NCBI GenBank assembly: GCA_016294165.1
Contig: JAEDCM010000037.1
Span: 1-13,283 of the forward strand
Length of the DNA: 13,283 nt
Source of the DNA: Anaeroplasmataceae bacterium
Lineage (GTDB): Bacteria > Bacillota_I > Bacilli_A > Acholeplasmatales > JAEDCM01
Direction: 5' to 3'
A model generated the notes under the pieces. That model was not told where the DNA came from and did not search any database. It saw only the letters and a program-made list of their open reading frames with translations. The number at the start of each line of letters is the position of its first letter. Positions within the stretch are counted from its first letter, which is position 1. A program made the translations under genes and the position numbers. Below, in pieces: positions 1 to 6,893 of the stretch.

Positions 1-55
1 GGGATTTGGATTAGTTATTATGAGTCTTGCGATGATTATTGTAAAATATTTATAG
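1..55 (+). CDS. C-terminal end of a probable membrane protein (partial)
   Basis: The reading frame starting at base 2 is open to a TAG at 53-55 and encodes a hydrophobic tail (GFGLVIMSLAMIIVKYL), as expected for the last transmembrane segment of a membrane protein whose start lies outside the window. Only 17 codons are visible, so the family cannot be named. The promoter at 71-99 shows that the next gene can be transcribed independently. Confidence 0.45.
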   Translation, partial: GFGLVIMSLAMIIVKYL

Positions 56-70
56 CTTTTTTTAAAAAAA

Positions 71-99
71 GACAAATTTTTCTTCAAAAGTGTTATAAT
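71..99 (+). promoter_or_regulatory. Promoter with extended -10 for the SHOCT-like gene
   Basis: TGTTATAAT at 91-99 is a consensus extended -10 (TGn plus TATAAT). The -35 is weak (GACAAA at 71-76, 17 bp spacing). An A/T tract (56-70) lies just upstream and could act as an UP element. The -10 box overlaps an in-frame ATG at 98, which argues that translation starts at the later ATG (119). Confidence 0.7.
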
Positions 100-118
100 G
101 TATTTAAGGAGGGGTAAG

Positions 119-616
119 ATGAAAAGATTTTTTGAATTAGCAGGGGCAATTGTTGGAATTGTTGAGGCTTCAATATTAGCTTTAGGTTCTCTTGTTTTAA
201 TTTTAGCTCCGAACTCAGTAGAAGTTGATAATCAATTATATGACATATCTTGGATTAAAATTCTTGCTTTAATTCTATTAATTTATTCAGCTGCAATGAT
301 TGTTTTATATTCGCTTTTATGTAAAAATCCACAAAAGAATAATATTTATAATCCTAGATTAGGAATTAAAATTACTTTATTAATTTTGCAAGGTATACTT
401 CCGTTAATGATGATTAATGATTTTGTTTACTTGGTTTTCTTTAGTATTCCATTTATATTATTGCTTGTTTCAGTGTTTGTAAAAAATCCTGTACTAGATG
501 AAGCAAAGACAGATATTGACGAACAATTAAACAAACTTAAGGAATTAAAAGAATCTGGTGTAATCGATGAGGAACAATATAAAGTTGCTGTCGATAAAGT
601 AATTGAAAAAATGTAA
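119..616 (+). CDS. Four-helix membrane protein with SHOCT-like C-terminal tail
   Basis: This encodes a 165-residue protein of unknown function. About four hydrophobic segments are visible (roughly residues 5-30, 43-65, 85-102 and 105-122), followed by a charged, helical cytoplasmic tail (EQLNKLKELKESGVIDEEQY) that matches the SHOCT short C-terminal domain pattern (leu-rich helix, then ESGVIDEEQY). SHOCT domains are thought to mediate oligomerisation; the protein's own job is unknown. The ATG at 119 is chosen because AAGGAGGGG at 106-114 is correctly spaced. An ATG seven codons earlier falls inside the -10 box and has no ribosome binding site. The gene stands alone between its own promoter and a terminator. 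Confidence 0.8.
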   Translation: MKRFFELAGAIVGIVEASILALGSLVLILAPNSVEVDNQLYDISWIKILALILLIYSAAMIVLYSLLCKNPQKNNIYNPRLGIKITLLILQGILPLMMINDFVYLVFFSIPFILLLVSVFVKNPVLDEAKTDIDEQLNKLKELKESGVIDEEQYKVAVDKVIEKM

Positions 617-632
617 TTTAATTATTCTATTG

Positions 633-658
633 AAAAGGCTTATTTTAAGCCTTTTTTT
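633..658 (+). terminator. Rho-independent terminator after the SHOCT-like gene
   Basis: A perfect 10-bp stem, AAAAGGCTTA (633-642) with TAAGCCTTTT (646-655), closes a three-base loop and runs into a T tract. It lies 17 bases after the stop codon. Confidence 0.88.
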
Positions 659-691
659 ATTTGCTTTGTATAGAAAGAAAAATGTCGTAAT

Positions 692-720
692 TTGACAAAA
701 TTTTAATGTCGTGGTAATAT
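692..720 (+). promoter_or_regulatory. Sigma-A promoter of the degV operon
   Basis: A perfect TTGACA at 692-697 is followed by 17 bp and TAATAT at 715-720, preceded by TGG at 712-714 (extended -10). Initiation near 727 would give a leader of about 33 bases before the degV start codon. Confidence 0.88.
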
Positions 721-759
721 TGTGAAGTAAAATAATAGATGTGAAAGGGGATTATATAC

Positions 760-1629
760 ATGCTAGTTTTTTTTACTGATACTGATTGTGATATCACACC
801 AGAAATCGCAGAAGATTATGGATTTAAATTAATAAGTATGCCATATTCTATTGATGAAAAAGAAATTAAACCATATGAAGATTGGAGCGAATTTAAGTAT
901 AAAGAATTCTATGATATGCTTAGAAATGGTGTATTGCCTAAGACTTCAGCGGTAAGTCCTGGGAAATATATTGAATATTTTGAACCACATTTAAAAAATG
1001 GAAATGATATTATTTATGTTCATTTTTCAAAAAGTATGAGTGGAACATTTAATTCCTTAAATATAGCTATATCTGAACTTCAAAACACTTATCCTGATCG
1101 TAAAATCTATACAATAGATACAAAAGCAATTTCTGCTTTAAGCTATTTAATAATTAAACAGATTGGTGCTTTATATAAAGAAGGAAAATCAGCTTTAGAA
1201 TTGATTAGATGGGCTGAAACAGAGATTCAAAAATATGCTATTTATTTTTATGCGGATGATTTAACATTTTTCAGAAGAAGCGGTAGAGTTAGTGGCCTAG
1301 CAGGTATTATGGGAAATGTATTAGGAATTCACCCAATTATTCATATCAATTCTGATGGTATTATGACAAATATTTCTAAAGTGCGCGGTCGTCTTAGTGC
1401 TTTAAAAAGAATTGTTGAAATGGTTGATGAAATTCAGGAGGATATTGCAAAATATCCAATTGTAATTGCTCATGCAGATATTGAGGATATTGCATTAAAG
1501 CTTGGACAAATGTTAAAAGAAAAATATGGTGATGATTTAAATATTGAATATATTGTTGTTAATCCAACTGCAGGAAGTCATTGTGGACCTAATAGTGTAG
1601 GTATTGCCTTTCATGCTAAAAATAGGTAA
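760..1629 (+). CDS. DegV family (FakB-like) fatty-acid-binding protein
   Basis: This 289-residue protein has full DegV family length. Known members (FakB) bind one fatty acid and present it to the kinase FakA for acyl-phosphate synthesis, which feeds phospholipid synthesis from exogenous or recycled fatty acids. Visible family signatures are the N-terminal DTDCDIT segment, KTSAVSPG (residues 61-68), the SMSGTFNS loop (92-99), FFRRSGRVSG (170-179) followed by LGIHPII, and AGSHCGPNS near the C-terminus. T62, S94, R172/R173 and H274 sit where FakB proteins place their ligand carboxylate contacts. The start has GAAAGGGG at 743-750. It is cotranscribed with the GNAT-like gene five bases downstream. 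The specific fatty acid bound cannot be read from the sequence. Confidence 0.92.
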   Translation: MLVFFTDTDCDITPEIAEDYGFKLISMPYSIDEKEIKPYEDWSEFKYKEFYDMLRNGVLPKTSAVSPGKYIEYFEPHLKNGNDIIYVHFSKSMSGTFNSLNIAISELQNTYPDRKIYTIDTKAISALSYLIIKQIGALYKEGKSALELIRWAETEIQKYAIYFYADDLTFFRRSGRVSGLAGIMGNVLGIHPIIHINSDGIMTNISKVRGRLSALKRIVEMVDEIQEDIAKYPIVIAHADIEDIALKLGQMLKEKYGDDLNIEYIVVNPTAGSHCGPNSVGIAFHAKNR

Positions 1630-1634
1630 ATACT

Positions 1635-2762
1635 ATGATTGAAATTGTTAAAGTAGAAACCAAAAGGGAACAAAAAAGATTTGTTAATCTTCCGCTTAAA
1701 ATGTATAAAGGAAATGAATATTTCGTTCCACCTTTATATGCTGATGAGATGAAAATGTTTAAAAAGAACTATGTTTATAATGATCAATGTGATTCAATTT
1801 TCTTTAACGCTTATTTAGATGGTAAGCATGTTGGTAGAATTCAAGGAATTATTCAACGTGCTAGTAATGCTAAATGGAATGAGAAGAAGGTTAGATTTAC
1901 AAGATTCGATTCTATCGATAATCAAGAGGTAGCGGATGCTTTATTTGAAGCAGTTGAAAAATGGGCGTTAGAAAACCAAATGGAATCAGTGGTTGGTCCT
2001 TTGGGATATTCGGATTTAGAAAGAGAAGGATTATTAATTGAAGGATTTGATGAGTTATCAACCTTTGAGGAACAATACAATTATCCTTATTATCAGAAAT
2101 TGATTGAAAATTTAGGATATGTTAAGGATGTTGATTGGGTTGAAAGGAAGCTTTATGCACCAAAAGATCTAGATGATAAATTTGAAAGATTATGCTCAAT
2201 TATTTTAAGAAGAAATAAGCTAAAGATTGTTGAGGCTAAATCTAAAAAGGATTTTATTAAAAGATATGGAGAGAAACTTTTTAAGGTTTTAGATATAACA
2301 TATAATGAGTTATATGGGACAGTGCCAATTACTGATAATATGCGAAAAATGATTATTTCTAATTTTAAATTAATTTTGAATGAAAAATATTATGCTTGCA
2401 TTGTAGATGAAGAGGATAATGTTGTTTGCTTTGGAATCTGCATACCATCAATTGCTAAGGCGGTTCAAAAAAGCAATGGACATTTAACAATACCGGCATT
2501 ATTTAGAATTTTAAAGGCTATAAAAAAACCTGAGGTGTTAGATATGGCATTGATTGGAGTTTTACCTGAATATCGAATGAAGGGTGTTTCATCGATCCTT
2601 CTTTATGAGATTATGAAGTATCTTTTAAGTGGTGAAATAAAATATGCCGAAACGAATTTGAATTTAGAAGATAACACTGCTATTCAAAACCAATGGAAGT
2701 CCTTTGATAGCATATTACATAAGAGACGTCGTTCGTTTATTAAGCATCTTAATGTGAAGTAG
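1635..2762 (+). CDS. GNAT-like acyltransferase family protein
   Basis: This 375-residue protein has the look of a tandem GNAT (N-acetyltransferase-like) protein. The N-terminal half carries FVPPLYADE (residues 30-38), a beta-bulge-like VGRIQGIIQ (66-74), then the family-typical GPLGYSDLEREG, LLIEGFDE and YNYPYYQKLIENLGY. The C-terminal half contains a second GNAT-like block, IGVLPEYRMKGVSSILLYEI, resembling an acetyl-CoA binding loop, and ends KRRRSFIKHL. I recognise it as a conserved uncharacterised family; the substrate is unknown. Translation probably depends on coupling, because the gene begins five bases after the degV stop with only a weak AGGT ribosome site. Linkage to a lipid carrier makes an acyl-related substrate possible, but this is inference. 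Confidence 0.82.
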   Translation: MIEIVKVETKREQKRFVNLPLKMYKGNEYFVPPLYADEMKMFKKNYVYNDQCDSIFFNAYLDGKHVGRIQGIIQRASNAKWNEKKVRFTRFDSIDNQEVADALFEAVEKWALENQMESVVGPLGYSDLEREGLLIEGFDELSTFEEQYNYPYYQKLIENLGYVKDVDWVERKLYAPKDLDDKFERLCSIILRRNKLKIVEAKSKKDFIKRYGEKLFKVLDITYNELYGTVPITDNMRKMIISNFKLILNEKYYACIVDEEDNVVCFGICIPSIAKAVQKSNGHLTIPALFRILKAIKKPEVLDMALIGVLPEYRMKGVSSILLYEIMKYLLSGEIKYAETNLNLEDNTAIQNQWKSFDSILHKRRRSFIKHLNVK

Positions 2763-2782
2763 AATTATTACAAATATTTATT

Positions 2783-2821
2783 AAGTCTTATTTCAATAAA
2801 ATATTGTTATAAGGCTTTTTT
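2783..2821 (+). terminator. Rho-independent terminator after the degV-GNAT operon
   Basis: The outer stem AAGTCTTAT (2783-2791) pairs with ATAAGGCTT (2809-2817) with one G-U pair. An inner stem CAATA/TATTG (2794-2798, 2802-2806) closes an AAA loop. A run of six T follows. Confidence 0.78.
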
Positions 2822-2850
2822 ATTGCTTTATTTTGCTATTTTTTTTATCC

Positions 2851-2879
2851 TTGTAAAAGGACAGAAAATGTGTTAAAAT
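2851..2879 (+). promoter_or_regulatory. Promoter of the thioesterase gene
   Basis: TTGTAA at 2851-2856 is followed by 17 bp and an extended -10, TGTTAAAAT (2871-2879). It leaves an untranslated leader of roughly 105 bases before the start codon, in which no structure stands out. Confidence 0.6.
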
Positions 2880-2991
2880 TTATTAATAATGAAAGTGTAG
2901 ATAATGGTGATAAATAGTAATCCTATTAATTTAATTGATAAATAATTTTCTGAAAAAATCAATAAAAAATAATAAAAGAGGGGAATTAAAA

Positions 2992-3402
2992 ATGGATGGT
3001 TATGTGCATAAAGTTCAATATTATGAAACGGATAAGATGGGGGTTGTGCATCATTCAAATTATATAAGATGGATGGAAGAAGCACGCATATATTTTTTAG
3101 ATGAAATCGGTTATCCGTATGAAAAGTTAGAAAGTATAGGAATTATTTCACCGGTAGTGTCGGTAAGTTTTGAATATAAGCACCCTGCAAAGTTTGCGGA
3201 AGAGGTTTATATTAATTTGAAATTAAAAGAATATAGTGGTGTTAAAATGGCTTTTGAATATGTTTTTACAAATAAAGATGGTTTAATCTATGGGATAGGA
3301 AATTCTAAGCATTGCTTCGTGGATGAAAATGGAAAGCCTAAATCAATCAAAAGAGAATATCCGATGGTTCATGAGACAATGGTAAAATCTATCGAGATGT
3401 AA
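2992..3402 (+). CDS. Hotdog-fold acyl-CoA thioesterase (YbgC/4HBT type)
   Basis: This 136-residue protein is typical for the 4-hydroxybenzoyl-CoA thioesterase/YbgC/FadM class, which hydrolyses acyl-CoA thioesters to free acid and CoA in the cytoplasm. The signature YYETDKMGVVHHSNYIRWME (residues 9-28) contains the catalytic aspartate (D13) and the HxNY motif opening the long hotdog helix. VSVSFEYKHPAKFAEEVYI is the second conserved strand region. The ATG at 2992 is chosen because AAAAGAGGGG (2974-2983) precedes it with good spacing, whereas the longer in-frame extension has no ribosome site. Substrate chain length cannot be inferred. The FakA-middle-domain gene follows by 111 bases with no terminator between, so the two may share a transcript. 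Confidence 0.9.
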   Translation: MDGYVHKVQYYETDKMGVVHHSNYIRWMEEARIYFLDEIGYPYEKLESIGIISPVVSVSFEYKHPAKFAEEVYINLKLKEYSGVKMAFEYVFTNKDGLIYGIGNSKHCFVDENGKPKSIKREYPMVHETMVKSIEM

Positions 3403-3513
3403 AGTATGGAAAAATGGGTTCAAAATGATTTATATGATGAAATTTATATTTAATGGTAAATGGTATATCGATTACGTTCGAATTCGAATAAGAGCAAGAA
3501 AGGAGGAATGAAA

Positions 3514-3765
3514 ATGTTAGAATATCGTTATGATACCCAACTTTTAATTGAGGGACATGATTTAAGTGAGGATAAGATTATCGAATATTTCAAAAGCAAC
3601 TTCAAGGGAGATTGCTTACTTGCGGTTGGTGATGATGAATTAATTAAGATTCATTTTCATACAAATGAACCATGGGATGTATTAAAATATTGTCGAAGCC
3701 TTGGTGAGATTTATGACATTGTAATTGAAGATATGGATAGACAATCCCGAGGATTGAAGGGCTAG
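3514..3765 (+). CDS. Standalone FakA (YloV) middle-domain-like protein
   Basis: This 83-residue protein matches only the central part of the fatty acid kinase FakA/YloV (Dak1_2-type). The opening YDTQLLIEG resembles YCTEFLL, and residues 32-78 follow the family block GDSLVVVGDDxLVKVHVHTN, with VLKYCRSLGEIYDIVIEDM corresponding to the family's VLEYALxxGELxxIxIxNM. No ATP-binding Dak2 domain or FakB-docking C-terminal domain is present, so it cannot be a kinase alone. The HxH pair (H47, H49) is kept, but the family cysteine is aspartate (D7). The ATG at 3514 is preferred because AAGGAGG (3500-3506) is 7 bases away; the ATG at 3508 is too close. The role is unknown; regulation of or docking with the Fak system is an inference from homology and from the nearby degV. 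Confidence 0.8.
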   Translation: MLEYRYDTQLLIEGHDLSEDKIIEYFKSNFKGDCLLAVGDDELIKIHFHTNEPWDVLKYCRSLGEIYDIVIEDMDRQSRGLKG

Positions 3766-3771
3766 AATAAT

Positions 3772-3812
3772 AAAACTGTAGGATTTTATATGGAAATTTT
3801 ACAGTTTTTTTT
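3772..3812 (+). terminator. Rho-independent terminator after the FakA-domain gene
   Basis: AAAACTGTA (3772-3780) and TACAGTTTT (3800-3808) form a perfect 9-bp stem with a 19-base AT-rich loop. A T run continues to 3812. Confidence 0.85.
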
Positions 3813-3831
3813 GATAGTTAGTGAAAAAATG

Positions 3832-3860
3832 GTAACATTATGAAATAAATGATGTATAAT
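3832..3860 (+). promoter_or_regulatory. Promoter of the SPFH/zinc-ribbon operon
   Basis: A consensus TATAAT at 3855-3860 lies 17 bp from a 4-of-6 match to the -35 (GTAACA at 3832-3837). It sits just after the preceding terminator and 38 bases before the SPFH start codon. Confidence 0.6.
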
Positions 3861-3897
3861 ATTAATTGAAAATATTATATAACTGGAGGGAATTAAT

Positions 3898-4977
3898 ATG
3901 GGACTTTTTGATAAAATGAGAAAACAAATGCTAAAGGTCATCGAATGGGAAGATAGTTCAAAGGATACAATTGTATATAGATATCCGCTTACCGATAGAT
4001 CAGAAATAATGAATAGTTCGACTTTAGTTGTTCGTCCATCACAGATTGCTTTATTTGTTCATAAAGGGCAAATTTGTGATGTATTTGCACCAGGAACTTA
4101 TACATTATCGACTGAGAATATACCAATCATCACTAAATTATTATCATTACCAACTGATTTTGATAGCCCAATTAAAGCTGAGGTTTATTATGTAAATACT
4201 AAACAAATGTCAGGAATTAAATGGGGAACTTCTAATCCAATCATGATGAGAGATAGGGATTTTGGAACTATAAGGTTAAGAGCTTTTGGTGTATTTTCAT
4301 TTAAAGTTGAAAATGCTAAAAAGTTTATGGAAGAAATGTTTGGAACAAATGAAATCTACAGGGTAGATGATGTATGTGAGCATGCCAAACCAATGGTTTT
4401 ACAAGCTTTTACTGATGCCGTTGCGGAAAGCAAGATATCAGCTTTAGATTTAGCTGCAAATTATCGTGAGTTTAGTGATACAATCGTTGAGTCATCTGTT
4501 GATGATTTTGCAAAATTTGGATTAAAACTTTGCTCATTAGTAATTGAAAACATTAGTTTACCAAAAGAGGTTGAAGAGGCTCTTGATGAAAGATCTAAGC
4601 TTGGAATTTTGGATGATAAGATGGGGACATATACTCAATATCAAGCTGCTAATGCTATGAGAGATGCTGCTCAAAATCCAAATGGAAATAATATGGCCGG
4701 AATGGGTGTTGGAATTTCTGCTGGTATGGCAGTCGGTGGTATGTTTGGACAAGCCTTAAACGGAATTAATCCCGCTCAAAATAAAGAAAGCAATTTAGGT
4801 ACAGGGGGTACTGATGAACTTAAAGAGTGTCCAGAATGCCATAATAAGATTAATAAATCAATGAAGTTTTGCCCTGAATGTGGAGCTAAGCAACCTCTAG
4901 CAAAATTCTGTCATAATTGTGGTTATAAATTAACTGAGAGCACAAAATTCTGCCCAGAGTGTGGTGAAAAATTATAA
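3898..4977 (+). CDS. SPFH-domain protein with two C-terminal zinc ribbons (YdjI-like)
   Basis: This 359-residue protein has an SPFH (stomatin/flotillin-like) domain at about residues 40-240 (STLVVRPSQIALFVHKGQ, APGTYTLSTENIP, then the long strand/helix region ending VEEALDERSKLGILDD). A Gly/Ala/Met-rich linker (about 265-290) follows, and then two zinc ribbons (C311-C314-C325-C328 and C338-C341-C352-C355, mostly CPEC). It resembles Bacillus subtilis YdjI, which links membrane-stress components to PspA, and the group misnamed virion core protein. No transmembrane helix is evident, so membrane association would be peripheral or through partners. CTGGAGGG precedes the ATG. The stop overlaps the next start (TAATG), giving translational coupling. 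Confidence 0.88.
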   Translation: MGLFDKMRKQMLKVIEWEDSSKDTIVYRYPLTDRSEIMNSSTLVVRPSQIALFVHKGQICDVFAPGTYTLSTENIPIITKLLSLPTDFDSPIKAEVYYVNTKQMSGIKWGTSNPIMMRDRDFGTIRLRAFGVFSFKVENAKKFMEEMFGTNEIYRVDDVCEHAKPMVLQAFTDAVAESKISALDLAANYREFSDTIVESSVDDFAKFGLKLCSLVIENISLPKEVEEALDERSKLGILDDKMGTYTQYQAANAMRDAAQNPNGNNMAGMGVGISAGMAVGGMFGQALNGINPAQNKESNLGTGGTDELKECPECHNKINKSMKFCPECGAKQPLAKFCHNCGYKLTESTKFCPECGEKL

Positions 4978-6038
4978 TGGATTTAGAAAATGAAAAAGGA
5001 ATAGATACATCTAATTCGCAGTGTAAGAATTGTGGTAGTGGATTATTTTTTGATCCAAAATCAAAGGGTTTAAAATGTAAGAATTGCTCAAGTGTATTTG
5101 ATTTTGAAAAATCAATACTAAATCAAAAGAAGGAACTTGTTGCTTCGAACACTGAGAATGATAATTGGTCTATGGAAGCAAGAGTCTTTCAATGCGATAC
5201 TTGTGCTGCAAAAATAATTGTAACTGGATATGATGTAACAACAGTTTGTCCATATTGTGGTAGTGCATATGTTTCTAAAACTGATCAATTGCCCGGCTTA
5301 AAGCCAGATAGAGTAGTACCATTTAATTATGATGAAAAAGAAGCAGTAGGTGTGTTTGCTAAAGGTGTAAAAAAGAAATTCTTTGTGCCTAGAGTGTTTA
5401 AAAAAGAGATTCCAGAAAGTAATGTTCGTGGGCTTTTGGTTCCAACATTTACTTTTGACGTTAATACATTTTCAACTTATAGTGGAATCTTAGAAAAGAT
5501 TACTACTGTTAGAGATTCTAAAGGTAATACTAAAAGAAAAGTTGATAGATTTAATATCAGTGGATCCAATTCACTTGATTTTGTAGATTTGGTAATTGAA
5601 TCTAGTTCAAAGTTTGACAATAAGCAAATGTCAAGTATCCTACCATATGATATGAGTCAAGGGTATAAGTTCGACGAAAATTTCTTAAGAGGGTATTCGG
5701 TTGAACATTATCAGGATTCATTAGATGAATGTCATAGAAGTGCTAAGGCAATTGTTGATAGTAATATTAGAAGTAGTGTTTTATCAGGATACGATTATAC
5801 AAATGTTGTAAGCTTAAACATAAGTACTGATTATAAAAATGAAAAATATACATATTGTTTGTTACCGGTATACACATTTGAATATGAATATAAAAAGAAG
5901 AAGTATATAACAATAATGAATGGACAAACAGGAAAGATTGGAAAAGGATTGCCTATTAGTCCATTAAAGGTATCACTTGTAGTTATTCTTGTTATTTTAG
6001 TGATTTCTTCAATATTCTTACTTGCGGCATTGGCATAA
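4977..6038 (+). CDS. Zinc-ribbon protein with C-terminal membrane anchor (YdjG-like)
   Basis: This 353-residue protein begins with two zinc ribbons, C16-C19-C34-C37 (TFIIB-like CKNCGS...CKNC) and C73-C76-C91-C94. A soluble domain follows with conserved VPFNYDEKEA, LLVPTFTFDVNT and LLPVYTFEYEYKKKKYITIM, then NGQTGKIGKGLP. A single C-terminal transmembrane helix spans about residues 331-353. This layout matches the YdjG-type proteins that partner an SPFH protein in the Bacillus PspA membrane-stress system; homologues are often mislabelled as a primosomal protein or helicase because of the zinc ribbons. The ATG shares its A with the upstream TAA and has only a weak ribosome site, implying coupling. 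Molecular function is not established; an envelope scaffold role is inferred. Confidence 0.85.
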   Translation: MDLENEKGIDTSNSQCKNCGSGLFFDPKSKGLKCKNCSSVFDFEKSILNQKKELVASNTENDNWSMEARVFQCDTCAAKIIVTGYDVTTVCPYCGSAYVSKTDQLPGLKPDRVVPFNYDEKEAVGVFAKGVKKKFFVPRVFKKEIPESNVRGLLVPTFTFDVNTFSTYSGILEKITTVRDSKGNTKRKVDRFNISGSNSLDFVDLVIESSSKFDNKQMSSILPYDMSQGYKFDENFLRGYSVEHYQDSLDECHRSAKAIVDSNIRSSVLSGYDYTNVVSLNISTDYKNEKYTYCLLPVYTFEYEYKKKKYITIMNGQTGKIGKGLPISPLKVSLVVILVILVISSIFLLAALA

Positions 6039-6089
6039 AAAATTTTAAAAAAGGAGATATATAATCTTTGATTATATTTGAAAGAGAAA

Positions 6090-6545
6090 ATGGCAAATAG
6101 TATTGAAAAACAAAAAAGAGCATTGATTGGTTTATCAATTGGTGCCTTAATTCTTGGAGTTGTAATAATTATTGTAGGTATTGTTTTAATCATATCTGGT
6201 GCAGGTGTTGTGATGGATGATCATCTTGAGGGTGGATTAAAACTTGGATTTGGTATTTTTGCAGTGATTATTTCATTATTCCTTCTTGTATTTGGTTTTT
6301 ATTCATTATGCATTGGGTCAGCTTTAAAAGCTACAAAAGGAAGTATCAAGCAAGATAATATTCCAATGAGTGGAACTGTAAATATGGTTAAGTGTAAGAA
6401 TTGTGGTTTTGAGGTTGAGCCTGGACAAGCATTCTGTCCTAAGTGTGGTAAGAGCTTATCAGATAAAAAAGTTTGTCCAAAATGTGGCGCAACAAATATG
6501 AGTGAAAATGATAAATGTTCTGCATGTGGAGCTGACTTAGAATAA
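6090..6545 (+). CDS. Two-helix membrane protein with two C-terminal zinc ribbons
   Basis: This 151-residue protein has two transmembrane helices (about residues 11-37 and 50-76) followed by two zinc ribbons (C102-C105-C116-C119 and C129-C132-C143-C146). As the third gene after the SPFH and YdjG-like genes it occupies the place expected for a YdjH-like membrane partner, but similarity beyond topology is not clear and function is unknown. The start is uncertain. A TTG four codons upstream (6078) is in frame and a TGA at 6069 sets the limit. The ATG at 6090 is chosen although the only strong ribosome site (AAGGAGAT, 6051-6058) is too far away and only GAAAGAG lies close. A perfect terminator follows the gene. 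Confidence 0.82.
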   Translation: MANSIEKQKRALIGLSIGALILGVVIIIVGIVLIISGAGVVMDDHLEGGLKLGFGIFAVIISLFLLVFGFYSLCIGSALKATKGSIKQDNIPMSGTVNMVKCKNCGFEVEPGQAFCPKCGKSLSDKKVCPKCGATNMSENDKCSACGADLE

Positions 6546-6550
6546 ATATT

Positions 6551-6594
6551 AAATGCTTTGAATGGTGAAAATCGCTATTTCAAAGCATTTTTAT
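6551..6594 (+). terminator. Terminator of the SPFH/zinc-ribbon operon
   Basis: A perfect 12-bp stem, AAATGCTTTGAA (6551-6562) with TTCAAAGCATTT (6579-6590), has a 16-base loop and a short T-rich tail. Confidence 0.82.
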
Positions 6595-6832
6595 TATAGA
6601 AATCATATTTTGTGTATATGTTTTATTAGGGGATTTAAAAATATTAAAGGGATGAGAAAATGGGATTAGTTATTAAGACGAATAATTAATTATGGACTAT
6701 AAGATTTGAGCAGATGTGATAAATGAAGTACTAGTAAAATAATGTTAGAGTTTATGAGCTTTTATACAGTCTGAATGCTTTTGAAAATTATTATATTCAT
6801 ATATAGATATACAATTTTTCATTTAATAATCA
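6595..6832 (+). other. AT-rich intergenic stretch with no recognised gene
   Basis: No convincing coding region is seen on either strand, and no tRNA. I looked for an M-box or other known riboswitch core because mgtE follows, and saw none. A nine-codon ORF (6660-6689) and a weak AT hairpin (6666-6689) are present but not convincing. The functional part of the gap lies further right (6833-6983). Confidence 0.5.
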
Positions 6833-6861
6833 TTGTTTTAAATCAAGAATAGGAATATAAT
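6833..6861 (+). promoter_or_regulatory. Promoter of the mgtE leader transcript
   Basis: TATAAT at 6856-6861 lies exactly 17 bp from TTGTTT at 6833-6838. Initiation near 6868 gives an mRNA leader of about 116 bases before mgtE, containing the leader ORF and its hairpin. Confidence 0.65.
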
Positions 6862-6893
6862 AATTATGTATAACAAAAAAAGGAGTGATTGGT

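Noticed and set aside
56..71. 16-bp palindrome CTTTTTTTAAAAAAAG after the first partial gene
   Set aside because: An A/T tract with almost no G/C and no separate T tail; more likely promoter-upstream AT sequence than a terminator.
3406..3453. 15-codon ORF directly after the thioesterase stop (MEKWVQNDLYDEIYI)
   Set aside because: No ribosome site and no recognisable family; the length is expected by chance.
3477..3488. Perfect 12-bp palindrome TTCGAATTCGAA between the thioesterase and FakA-domain genes
   Set aside because: A few 12-bp palindromes are expected by chance in 13 kb; no promoter lies next to it and no second copy was noticed.
11..6676. Shared 13-mer GGATTAGTTATTA near the window start and at about 6664
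   Set aside because: A single AT-rich match without extended similarity; compatible with chance.
6660..6689. Nine-codon ORF with an AAAGGGA-like site and an AT hairpin in the mgtE upstream gap
   Set aside because: Too short, no promoter identified, and the hairpin is nearly all A/T.
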